From an uncultured Clostridia bacterium (lineage in GTDB: Bacteria; Bacillota_A; Clostridia; Christensenellales; Aristaeellaceae): a DNA stretch of 9,423 bases. Both the position numbers and the translations under genes were made by a program. Positions 1-5,704 of this stretch are shown in pieces. The stretch spans positions 1-9,423 of the forward strand of contig CAKUDW010000062.1 of the NCBI GenBank assembly GCA_934645275.1, written 5' to 3'. Each line of letters starts with the position of its first letter. The stretch's first letter is position 1. The notes under the pieces were generated by a model. The model had not been told where the DNA came from. It did not search any database and worked only from the letters and a program-made list of their open reading frames with translations.

Positions 1-402
1 GTCGTGTAATGCTATTTTCACTCAGCACTCTTCGGCTTCACCGGCTTTGTCATAGCCCCATGCCGTATGCCTCTATAGTAGATAGTGTTGCAAGTCCTGA
101 CAACCACTATCGTTCTCCAATTGTAAAATTATAATAGGACTGCCACAACGATTACGGTGACGCATGATCACACGGGTATTATTTCAACATTTAGCAGACA
201 ACAGGACAAATTGATTGGTAAAACAGTAACAAATTCATTCGCATTAGAAAAAACGTGACTTAAAGCTATTCACAAATGTTTTAGTTGATAGCGAGTCGAA
301 TACGCGGCTCTATTTTACAGTATTTTGGGACCATGCATCGGTCAAAACAGTATGATAAACGCAGTTTCGACCGATATACATGGCACGATACAAGAACGAA
401 GT
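1..402. other. AT-rich stretch with no supportable gene
   Basis: I read all frames and found no open frame with both a start and a ribosome binding site. The sequence is AT-rich like the following block. Two imperfect hairpins are visible. One has arms at 81-90 and 101-111 (GATAGTGTTG against CAACCACTATC, one bulged base). The other has arms at 339-348 and 364-373 (10 pairs with one G-U when read on the minus strand), just downstream of the sigma-like pseudogene. The latter has no U-run, so I do not call it a terminator. The stretch probably belongs to the accessory block that continues off the left edge. Confidence 0.4.
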
Positions 403-920
403 TCAATAGTTAATCATAGAATAATTTCGATAATCTTCACCAATTATCCGGAGCTGTTGGCGTAATTCATCAGACGTCATATTTGCTCTCATACATACAT
501 TTCTGTGCGTTTTTCCATCCATTAACAAGTTCAGCATTTCTTGTTGTTTTGAAGAAAGTGTACCAAGAAAACATTGTACATCTGAGAGCGTATCGTTAGG
601 TTCACGCGCTATTAAAGATCCAACAATGTAAAAGGATAAGCGCTATTGTCAGATGCGCGTACAGGTTTATCCAATGACAAGCAATATCTAGAATTCTGAT
701 GTTGCGGTCTTTTATTTTGCATATGAATTCCCAATAGATTGAGATAATCTTGCCAAAATGAACCACCTTTGGTAGAGAAAATCCGCAGAGCCACACAGAA
801 TACGAAGCTCGCCTCGGAAACGCGATCCTCATATTCCATAAACAACCATTTACCCTTACATATTTCTTTAATTCTTTTTTGAAATAGGCAATAAGCTTGT
901 GACTCTAATCCGAAATACAC
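403..920 (-). pseudogene. Sigma-70-like factor, frameshifted
   Basis: Read as one gene, this would be about 172 residues. It begins at a GTG (920-918) that overlaps the stop of the upstream gene (TAGTG), with AAGGAGG about ten bases before it, so translation is probably coupled. The N-terminal part contains YEDRVSEASF, then ALRIFSTKGGSFWQDYL and LSLDKPV. This order matches region 2 of small sigma-70 factors (EDLxQEG, A...F.P.KGSF, SLDKP). The original frame stops at 612. Adding one T to the TTTT run at 633-630 joins it to a second frame that runs to a TGA at 405-403. That frame contains LSSKQQEMLNLLMDGK followed by a degenerate helix-turn-helix of the length expected for sigma region 4. Seen: the two frames and the homopolymer. 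Known: sigma-70 motif order. Inferred: a former sigma factor or sigma-like activator. The break could be real decay, phase variation or a one-base assembly error. Confidence 0.5.
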
Positions 921-1324
921 TAACAGCCAGCCTCCTTCTCCAAGCTTTCTAAATCAGGCACTTTTTTTCTTCGGGGCGGCCTTTTAAGACGATATTCCGG
1001 ATTGGGCTGCGGATTCAGAGTCCCGACCCACATGTCGTTTTCGAATTTCATGGTAAAACGTGCAGGGAATTGCATTCCTTGATCCGTGAACTTTTGAATC
1101 AGCTCTGGTAGTTTCAAACTACCGCTCTTTGGGTAAGTAAAGCCTGCGTCATCCGCACATAGAGCTAAAGTCATCGTTTGCGGAATATACCCAATGATAA
1201 TTCTCTCGGGGATTTCCGCAAGTAACGAACGGTTAATGTTCAGATCATGCTCGTTAGGGATCGTGATAGCTAATTTGTTCTTAGGTACTGGCCATATCCA
1301 TTCGAAGTCACTTTTGTTATACAC
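920..1324 (-). CDS. Small hypothetical protein upstream of sigma-like gene
   Basis: I do not recognise the family with confidence. I chose the GTG at 1324-1322 because AAAGGAG lies nine bases upstream. A longer frame can be opened at TTG 1453, but it has no ribosome binding site. The product is 134 residues with no signal peptide or membrane segment. Its pattern is an alternating beta-rich core (LAITIPNE, ERIIIGYIPQ, TLALCADD, GFTYPKSGSLKL), then PARFTMKFENDMWVGTL and a basic tail (RLKRPPRRKK). The middle vaguely recalls AbrB/MraZ-type swapped-hairpin DNA-binding proteins (short beta strands, GxxxPxR-like turn), but this is a guess. The stop overlaps the GTG of the sigma-like gene by one base, so the two were made together. 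It may be a DNA-binding or sigma-partner protein. Confidence 0.6.
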   Translation of the reverse strand: MYNKSDFEWIWPVPKNKLAITIPNEHDLNINRSLLAEIPERIIIGYIPQTMTLALCADDAGFTYPKSGSLKLPELIQKFTDQGMQFPARFTMKFENDMWVGTLNPQPNPEYRLKRPPRRKKVPDLESLEKEAGC

Positions 1325-1453
1325 TGAGCTTATCTCCTTTCCAATTAATTGAACGCGTATTACAAGTGTCGCTTTAAAAATCGGTAGAGAGCTAGAGCAG
1401 AGAGTTCGCCGGATAAGAAATCCAAATTTAGCAGTAAACTTGGAGGTCAGCAA

Positions 1454-1784
1454 ATCAGTTGAGAAAGCGTTAGAAAATCTAAAAATGCAATCACAATATA
1501 ATCATATTTGTATATTATCATAGCATTCTTCTAAAGTCAAGCAATCCGATAGAAAAAAGCACTCAATAAACGCAAAGCGAATTCAAACAGCAGTACGTTA
1601 TTCCTACCGCAATGAAGCACAAGCAACCAAATTCTCAATTTTGATGTTCGCGGTTTTCGTTTCACGAAAACTTGGGAATCTTCTAGCTTCCAACTTAAAA
1701 AAACATAACTGCCCGTCAAGCAGGCGGTTACGCCTTTTTTGATATAAATAAAGACGGTGATGAGAATGCTGAGAAAAGAATGGT
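1454..1784. other. AT-rich intergenic stretch
   Basis: Apart from the promoter at 1512-1540, I see no gene. A minus-strand open frame covers 1537-1815, but it has no convincing ribosome binding site and no recognisable motif. It also runs antisense into the transposase remnant, so I do not call it. A short GGCG-GTTA-CGCC stem followed by TTTTTT occurs at about 1723-1740 on the plus strand. It is too weak for a terminator call. The left end of the IS remnant should lie here or further left, but I could not find its inverted repeat. Confidence 0.4.
1512..1540 (-). promoter_or_regulatory. Candidate promoter for the hypothetical/sigma-like pair
   Basis: Reading on the minus strand, TTGACT (1540-1535) is followed after 17 bases by TAATAT (1517-1512). 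GATAAT (1519-1514) at 15-base spacing is an alternative -10 box. It is the best promoter-like match upstream of the pair. The implied leader to the GTG at 1324 is about 180 bases, unusually long, so another start site nearer the gene is possible. Confidence 0.4.
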
Positions 1785-2122
1785 TCTTATTTTTCCGACC
1801 GGCTTTTACAGACATACGCCATCAAGGAGGCCTTCTACGGCTTCATAGCCGCATCCGGCCGGGCCGAAGCCGAGCGCAGGTCGACTTCTGGCTGGAAGAC
1901 TGCGACCGCCTGAATTTCCCAGAGTTCAAATCCTGCCGCAAAATGCTCGCTAACTGGTGTACCTACAATCCTGAACGCATTCGACATTCGCCTGTCCAAC
2001 GGTTTTACTGAGGGCTGCAACAACGCCATTAAAACCCTCAAACATCTCGCCTTCGGCTTCAAAGCTTCGCCGCTTTTAGGGCAAGGATTCTGTCAACCTC
2101 ATGCACGCACCCCTACTTTTGA
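1785..2122 (+). pseudogene. ISL3-family transposase, 3' remnant with frameshifts
   Basis: This is the C-terminal part of a DDE transposase of the ISL3 (IS204/IS1001/IS1096/IS1165) family. Following the best reading frame gives SDRLLQTYAIKEAFYGFIAA, then VDFWLEDCDRLNFPEFKSC, then LSNGFTEGCNNAIKTLKHLA, then SFAAFRARILS. These match, in order, the end of the DDE_Tnp_ISL3 domain, including its signature (S)NGxxEGxNNxIKxLK...GFxxFxxFRxRIL. The reading frame changes three times, near 1878, 1970 and 2063, and the first two changes compensate each other. The N-terminal two-thirds, with the zinc finger and the first catalytic acids, is missing. It cannot make an active transposase. It is a relic marking past insertion in the AT-rich block next to the tRNA gene. 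Confidence 0.85.
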
Positions 2123-2137
2123 TATTGAATCCTACAT

Positions 2138-2150
2138 TTGACAAAGAATC
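2138..2150 (+). repeat. Right terminal inverted repeat of the ISL3-family relic
   Basis: TTGACAAAGAATC reads GATTCTTTGTCAA on the other strand. This agrees at 11 of 13 positions with the typical ISL3-family end GGCTCTTTGTCAA. It lies 16 bases after the transposase stop, where a right end is expected. No matching left end was found in the window, so the element is truncated. Confidence 0.65.
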
Positions 2151-2191
2151 GAAAACGTTATGCGGTTCGGATTAAATTGTGCGTTAGGCAC

Positions 2192-2223
2192 AAAAAACCG
2201 CCTGATACTGTGCATATCAGACG
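2192..2223 (-). terminator. Rho-independent terminator of tRNA-Ala
   Basis: On the minus strand a nine-pair stem (CGTCTGATA with TATCAGGCG, one T-G pair) and a seven-base loop are followed by GTTTTTT. It starts eight bases after the encoded CCA of the tRNA. The other strand has no U-run after the stem, so it acts only on minus-strand transcripts. Confidence 0.85.
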
Positions 2224-2230
2224 AAAAATT

Positions 2231-2307
2231 TGGTGGAGCATACGAGACTCGAACTCGTGACCTCTACACTGCCAGTGTAGCGCTCTAGCCAACTGAGCTA
2301 ATGCCCC
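2231..2307 (-). tRNA. tRNA-Ala, anticodon GGC
   Basis: The minus strand folds into a full cloverleaf: acceptor GGGGCAT with ATGCTCC, D-arm, anticodon stem CTACA/TGTAG with loop CTGGCAG, and T-arm ACGAG-TTCGAGT-CTCGT. The anticodon is GGC, reading GCC alanine codons. The third acceptor pair is G-U, the classic alanine identity element, and the discriminator base is A. CCA is encoded. The gene has its own promoter upstream and a terminator downstream, and it stands between a core operon and the AT-rich block. No second copy of its 3' end was seen in the window, so use as an integration site is not shown. Confidence 0.97.
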
Positions 2308-2330
2308 ATGTTCGCTCACGAACAAGATAT

Positions 2331-2359
2331 ATTATAGCACTAGAAACCGGGTTTGTAAA
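2331..2359 (-). promoter_or_regulatory. Promoter of tRNA-Ala
   Basis: On the minus strand, TTTACA (2359-2354), a 17-base spacer and a perfect TATAAT (2336-2331) lie about 25 bases before the mature tRNA 5' end. The position and strength fit a stable-RNA promoter. Confidence 0.85.
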
Positions 2360-2388
2360 TACCTTTTTGGCCGATTTCCAAATTTTTT

Positions 2389-3135
2389 TCAGATAAATCT
2401 TACCAGTAGTATTTCGGGCGGCGCGCCGACGCGCAGCGGCAGGCGACTGACGCCGATGCCATTGCATACCAGAAGCCGCGTCGGTCCGATTCGGGTTTCG
2501 CCGCGCACGGCGCGTATACCGTAGCTGTGTTCGAAGCCGATGGAATAGGGCGAGAGTCGTCCGAGGCAAAGCTGTCCGCCGTGCGTGTGACCGGAAAGCT
2601 GAAGTTCGCAGACACATTTCGGAGCGGCCGGGTAGTGTGACAGCAGAATGCGGTAAGCGCCGGGCTCATCTGAAAAGAGGCGATGCGTGTCGGGCACGCC
2701 GTATTTGTGGTCGTCGCAGCCGCCAATTTCAAGTGTGCCGCCGTTCAGAGCCAGGCGTACGGACGCATTCCTTAGCAATCGCACGCCGGCGCGATGCATC
2801 CACTGTGCCAGCTGTGCCGCAGATTCAAAATCATTGTTGCCAGGTACGCCAAAGCCGCCCAGAGGGCACTTTAATCGCGCGAGCGCCGCAAAGAAACGCT
2901 CGCAATCGGCTGAAGATTCGGCATAATCGCCGCCCAACAGTAGCATATCCGGCCGCTGTGCTGCGATCAGCTCGATTAACATCGAGAGTTGTTCAGGGCG
3001 TACGCGGGGCCGCAGATGCACATCGCTGACGAATGCCAGCCGAAGGCCGCGCATGAATTGCGGCGCGTCTGCTATTTCGCGGCAGGTGACTTGCGGCGCG
3101 GGAAACAGGCCCGGGCAAAGCCAGTCCTTATTCAT
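2389..3135 (-). CDS. Metallophosphoesterase, YkuE-like
   Basis: A calcineurin-like metallophosphoesterase of 248 residues with the metal-binding blocks in order: SDVHL (D38, H40), GGDY (D70), GNND (99-102), LSHYP (H167) and GHTHGG (182-187). This set is typical of the YkuE/YaeI group of metal-dependent phosphodiesterases or phosphatases. In the third block the usual GNHD is GNND, so the histidine normally tied to catalysis is replaced by asparagine. No membrane segment or Tat signal precedes the domain, unlike membrane-bound YkuE relatives, so it is probably cytoplasmic. The ATG lies inside the end of the kinase gene upstream (8-base overlap) and has no strong ribosome binding site, which suggests translational coupling. 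No terminator follows the TGA, so transcripts may run into the tRNA gene. The substrate is not known. Confidence 0.85.
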   Translation of the reverse strand: MNKDWLCPGLFPAPQVTCREIADAPQFMRGLRLAFVSDVHLRPRVRPEQLSMLIELIAAQRPDMLLLGGDYAESSADCERFFAALARLKCPLGGFGVPGNNDFESAAQLAQWMHRAGVRLLRNASVRLALNGGTLEIGGCDDHKYGVPDTHRLFSDEPGAYRILLSHYPAAPKCVCELQLSGHTHGGQLCLGRLSPYSIGFEHSYGIRAVRGETRIGPTRLLVCNGIGVSRLPLRVGAPPEILLVRFI

Positions 3136-4090
3136 TCGCAGTTAGCAGCAGCGCTGCACCATATACGCTGGCCTTTTCCTGCAGTTTGGCCGGAATAAAG
3201 CGCGCTGGATAGCGCTGGTCTACCAGTGAATAGTGGCGATAAGCGGCGATCATGCGATCGATGAAGCGGCTGCCCAGCTTGGTGATGCCGCCGCCGTAAA
3301 TAAACACGTTGATATCCAAAATCTGGTTCAGTGAATGAAACATGCGGCCCAGATATTCTGCGCCACGATGCACCACCTCCAGGGCCAGCGAATCGTTGCT
3401 CTGAAGCGCCTTGCCCACGGCTTCCATATCGATATTGCTCAGCGTTCCAGCATAGTTGAGAATGCTGGAATCCTCACCCTCTTTGATGCGGTCCGTAACG
3501 TATTTGGCCATTTGTGCGCCTGACGAAATGGACTGCACACAGCCTGTTACGCCACAGAAGCAGGGGTAACCCGTGGAATCGGATACAAACATGTGGCCGA
3601 TTTCGCCAGCCATGCCGTGCATGCCACGATAGAGCTTGCCATTTAGAATCAGGCCGCCGCCGATACCGGTGGCCAGCGCGGCATAGATCATATCGTTGCA
3701 GCCTACGCCCGCGCCCAGACGGTGCTCGGCCAACGCCGCAGCATTGGCGTCGTTATCAAGCACTACGCGCACGCCCAGTCGCGCCTCAAGCAGATCGCGC
3801 ACCGGCGCATTGCTCAGTGCCATGATATAGCTGGTGTCCAGTACAATGCCCTTGCGATAGTCGATATAGGAGGGAAAGACCGCGCCCATGCCCTCAAGTT
3901 CGCCAGCGGAAACGCCATTGGCGGCGAGCAGCCGCTGCGTGAGCGCGACCATCAGATCGATGATCTCCTCAAGACTCGCCTGTTGATCGGTTAGCGCCTG
4001 CGAATAGTCCTTTAAATCCATCTCATCGTCAAACAGGCCGATTTTGATGTTCGTCGCTCCAACATCGATGCCGATTCTATATTGCTTCAT
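3128..4090 (-). CDS. ROK-family sugar kinase
   Basis: A ROK-family kinase of 320 residues, the normal length. It phosphorylates a sugar or amino sugar with ATP. The exact sugar (glucose, N-acetylmannosamine, fructose or other) cannot be read from sequence. Seen: N-terminal phosphate loop DVGATNIKIG (9-18), the LDNDANAAAL block with the catalytic aspartate D114, the glycine-rich TGIGGGLI (141-148), and AGEIGH with H166 followed by CFCGVTGC (C177, C179, C184), the ROK zinc site. The residue after the last cysteine pair is Q186, where many members have Glu. There is no helix-turn-helix, so it is an enzyme rather than a ROK repressor. The start ATG has GGAGG nine bases upstream. It follows miaA after 75 bases and overlaps the phosphoesterase gene, so all three probably share the promoter at 5171-5199. 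Confidence 0.92.
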   Translation of the reverse strand: MKQYRIGIDVGATNIKIGLFDDEMDLKDYSQALTDQQASLEEIIDLMVALTQRLLAANGVSAGELEGMGAVFPSYIDYRKGIVLDTSYIMALSNAPVRDLLEARLGVRVVLDNDANAAALAEHRLGAGVGCNDMIYAALATGIGGGLILNGKLYRGMHGMAGEIGHMFVSDSTGYPCFCGVTGCVQSISSGAQMAKYVTDRIKEGEDSSILNYAGTLSNIDMEAVGKALQSNDSLALEVVHRGAEYLGRMFHSLNQILDINVFIYGGGITKLGSRFIDRMIAAYRHYSLVDQRYPARFIPAKLQEKASVYGAALLLTANE

Positions 4091-4165
4091 ACACAGCGCC
4101 TCCTGCGTTTGTTTTAGGAATAGTAATTATCAGATGTCGGGTGCATCGCGCTTCCGGGGGAAAGA

Positions 4166-5062
4166 CTATTCCGCCAGAAATTTGGAAATCAGCGCCGAAG
4201 CCTCGGCCTGTGGATCGGCGGCCATGTCTAACCAGTGGATATCCTTGTCACGCCTGAACCAGATCATCTGTCGCTTGGCAAAACGCTTGATTGCCAGCGA
4301 GAGCTCGTGGCACATTTCCGCCTCGGAGCTAAATTCACCGGTGATGTACTGCGTGATGAAGCGGTATTCCAGCCCCAGCTTCAGCATGAATTCCACGCTT
4401 GCGCCAGCCTCAAGCAGACCGCGTACCTCATCCACCATGCCGTCGCGCATGCGCCTTTCCAGCCGCTCGTCAATGCGCGCTTTCAGGACTTCGCGCGGCC
4501 AGCTCACGCCCAACTTCAGGCAGTTGTAGCGCGGCTGATTATGTGGAATAAAGTCATCTCCATCATGAATCTTTTCCAGCATGCGCATTACGCGGTTGCG
4601 ATTGCGCGCATCTACCTGCGCCTCGGGCGCCTGTTGCATCAACAGCTGATAGAGCTCGGGCGTACTTAGCTTTTCCAACTCGGCGCGGTAGTTCAGATCC
4701 GGCGGACGATCGCTCATCACGTAACCCTCTGCGACAGAAGCGACGTACAGCCCGGTACCGCCCACAACGAAGGGCAGCTTGCCGCGCGCAAGAATATCGT
4801 CGATGGCGCGGTAGGCCAGACGCTGAAAATCGTGTACTGAAAAAAACGCGTTGCTCTCGCAAACGTCGATTAAATGGTGGGGTACGCCTTGCATTTCCTC
4901 GGGCGTAATCTTTCCGCTCCCGAGGTCGTAGCCTTTGAATACCTGCCGCGAATCCGCGGAAATGATTTCACCGTCGAAAGCGCGCGCTAGCGCCACGCCG
5001 AGGCCGCTTTTGCCGGAGGCATTTGTGCCTTCGACCACGATAATCTTCGGTAAATAACTCAA
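4166..5062 (-). CDS. miaA: tRNA dimethylallyltransferase (MiaA), divergent form
   Basis: MiaA transfers a dimethylallyl group from dimethylallyl diphosphate to N6 of A37 in tRNAs reading UNN codons. This 298-residue protein has the P-loop GTNASGKS (12-19), SADSRQVFKG with GVPHHLIDV, VVGGTGLY, and a C-terminal FAKRQMIWFRRDKDIHWLD that matches the family's R.YAKRQ.TWFR...IHWLD. Several blocks differ from the common form. The P-loop is not GPTAVGKT. The usual ND.RR.xRALE is DARNRNRVMRMLE. The usual IGYKE is LGLEYRFITQYI. It is therefore a divergent MiaA or a paralogue. The start is TTG at 5062-5060, chosen because GGGAG lies eight bases upstream and no in-frame ATG is near. It is first in the run with the ROK kinase and phosphoesterase, which have no evident link to tRNA modification. 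Confidence 0.85.
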   Translation of the reverse strand: MSYLPKIIVVEGTNASGKSGLGVALARAFDGEIISADSRQVFKGYDLGSGKITPEEMQGVPHHLIDVCESNAFFSVHDFQRLAYRAIDDILARGKLPFVVGGTGLYVASVAEGYVMSDRPPDLNYRAELEKLSTPELYQLLMQQAPEAQVDARNRNRVMRMLEKIHDGDDFIPHNQPRYNCLKLGVSWPREVLKARIDERLERRMRDGMVDEVRGLLEAGASVEFMLKLGLEYRFITQYITGEFSSEAEMCHELSLAIKRFAKRQMIWFRRDKDIHWLDMAADPQAEASALISKFLAE

Positions 5063-5170
5063 TGAATATGCTCCCTTCAGATGTGCAGTCCGTCGAGAAA
5101 ACTGTTGGGCATTTTCGCTGGCCTGTCCGGTGGATCGCCGAGCTCGACCAGTATTTATATATGATTTATC

Positions 5171-5199
5171 ATTATATCAGGAAATATACAAAACTTCAA
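5171..5199 (-). promoter_or_regulatory. Promoter of the miaA-kinase-phosphoesterase run
   Basis: On the minus strand, TTGAAG (5199-5194), a 17-base spacer and TATAAT (5176-5171) preceded by TGA give an extended -10 promoter. Transcription would start near 5164, leaving a leader of about 100 bases to the TTG start of miaA. Confidence 0.8.
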
Positions 5200-5340
5200 G
5201 CTGTTTGCTGGGGAATGAGAAGGTCCGAAGCTGTATTGTATCCCGGTTTTTCGCGGCGCTTGTTTCGCCAAACGCAGCAACCAACGCACTGACAAAGCTA
5301 TGCAAGCTGGAGCATATGGCTCGCTATCAGTTGCCGGCCC
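5200..5340. other. Gene-free spacer upstream of the miaA promoter
   Basis: This stretch, between the miaA promoter and the hairpin string, contains no coding frame with a ribosome binding site. Weak pairings such as GGCG/CGCC near 5252-5266 and GCATA/TATGC near 5300-5320 are visible, but they are much poorer than the stems that follow. Open frames crossing it on both strands lack starts and family motifs. Confidence 0.4.
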
Positions 5341-5358
5341 GCAAAACACTGGTTTTGC
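5341..5358. repeat. Stem-loop repeat copy 1
   Basis: GCAAAAC-ACTG-GTTTTGC is a perfect 7-bp palindrome with a four-base loop. The same 18 bases recur at 5618-5635 with a single loop change, and the base after the stem (T) and the two bases before it (CG against GC) are also partly alike. Each copy is followed within five bases by a second perfect hairpin of different sequence. Confidence 0.75.
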
Positions 5359-5617
5359 TCAGCTTGTCAAAAGAAGCTTTTGACAAGCAGGTGGGCGGAG
5401 AAGCAGGTTCCTCCGCCACAGCCACCCTCTCCAGTTTTTGCTGAAATCTTTCAGATTTCCGGGCGCAAAAACTGTAAGGAAACGATTTTTACTCTGGAAA
5501 ATGGGATTTTCCGCCGCAAAAATCGCTCCGTGCCCACCGTACACGCCGCTGGGCACGACTGGAAGTTCGAGAGGGCTTTGTGCCTCTCGAGCTCTCCTGG
5601 TTTTTTCGACAGACTGC

Positions 5618-5635
5618 GCAAAACGCTGGTTTTGC
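5618..5635. repeat. Stem-loop repeat copy 2
   Basis: GCAAAAC-GCTG-GTTTTGC differs from copy 1 at 5341-5358 in one loop base (A to G). The stem is unchanged. Preserved stems with a changed loop suggest related copies of a dispersed palindromic repeat. Confidence 0.75.
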
Positions 5636-5651
5636 TAATTCTTATCTTTAT

Positions 5652-5690
5652 AAGAAAAGACGCGCATTTCGCATTTCGCAAAATGTGCGC
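5652..5690 (-). terminator. Possible terminator of the aldolase gene
   Basis: On the minus strand, 15 bases after the aldolase stop, GCGC-AC-ATTT pairs with AAATGCGC (two-base bulge) around a loop rich in GCGAAAT, and is followed by GTCTTTTCTTAT. The stem is imperfect and the U-run is interrupted, so the call is tentative. It is also the outermost member of the hairpin string. Confidence 0.4.
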
Positions 5691-5704
5691 CTTCTGTATC
5701 AATC

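Larger units (their letters stand above)
5341..5690. repeat. String of ten consecutive hairpins
   Basis: Ten inverted repeats follow each other with short gaps. H1: 5341-5347/5352-5358, 7 bp, loop ACTG. H2: 5362-5373/5377-5388, 12 bp perfect, loop 3. H3: 5394-5400/5411-5417, 7 bp. H4, nested: outer 5432-5441/5465-5474 (10 bp), inner 5443-5448/5454-5459 (6 bp). H5, nested: outer 5483-5490/5518-5525 (8 bp), inner 5496-5502/5506-5512 (7 bp, loop GGG). H6: 5529-5536/5550-5557 (8 bp). H7: 5567-5574/5583-5590 (8 bp). H8: 5618-5624/5629-5635, almost the same sequence as H1. H9: 5639-5645/5650-5656. H10: 5662-5669 with 5681-5690, imperfect. All were checked base by base. No gene, Rfam-type motif or CRISPR-like regular spacing was recognised. 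It lies between two minus-strand genes, so it could be a structured RNA, a mosaic of palindromic intergenic repeats, or a processing/termination zone. Confidence 0.8.

Noticed and set aside
10..75. Short minus-strand peptide ending GYDKAGEAEEC
   Set aside because: It looked like the tail of a protein, but an in-frame stop lies just upstream and no start or family match is visible.
339..373. Hairpin after the sigma-like gene as a terminator
   Set aside because: The stem is good, but there is no U-run after it on the minus strand.
1325..1453. N-terminal extension of the unknown protein from TTG 1453
   Set aside because: No ribosome binding site before the TTG, while GTG 1324 has AAAGGAG at good spacing.
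1537..1815. Minus-strand open frame of 92 codons
   Set aside because: No ribosome binding site, no recognisable motif, and it overlaps the transposase relic on the opposite strand.
2637..4669. Long plus-strand frames opposite the phosphoesterase, kinase and miaA genes
   Set aside because: They are shadows of GC-rich coding sequence on the minus strand, with no family motifs.
5341..5690. CRISPR array
   Set aside because: The stems differ in sequence and spacing. Only one 18-base unit recurs, twice, and there are no regular repeats and spacers or cas genes.
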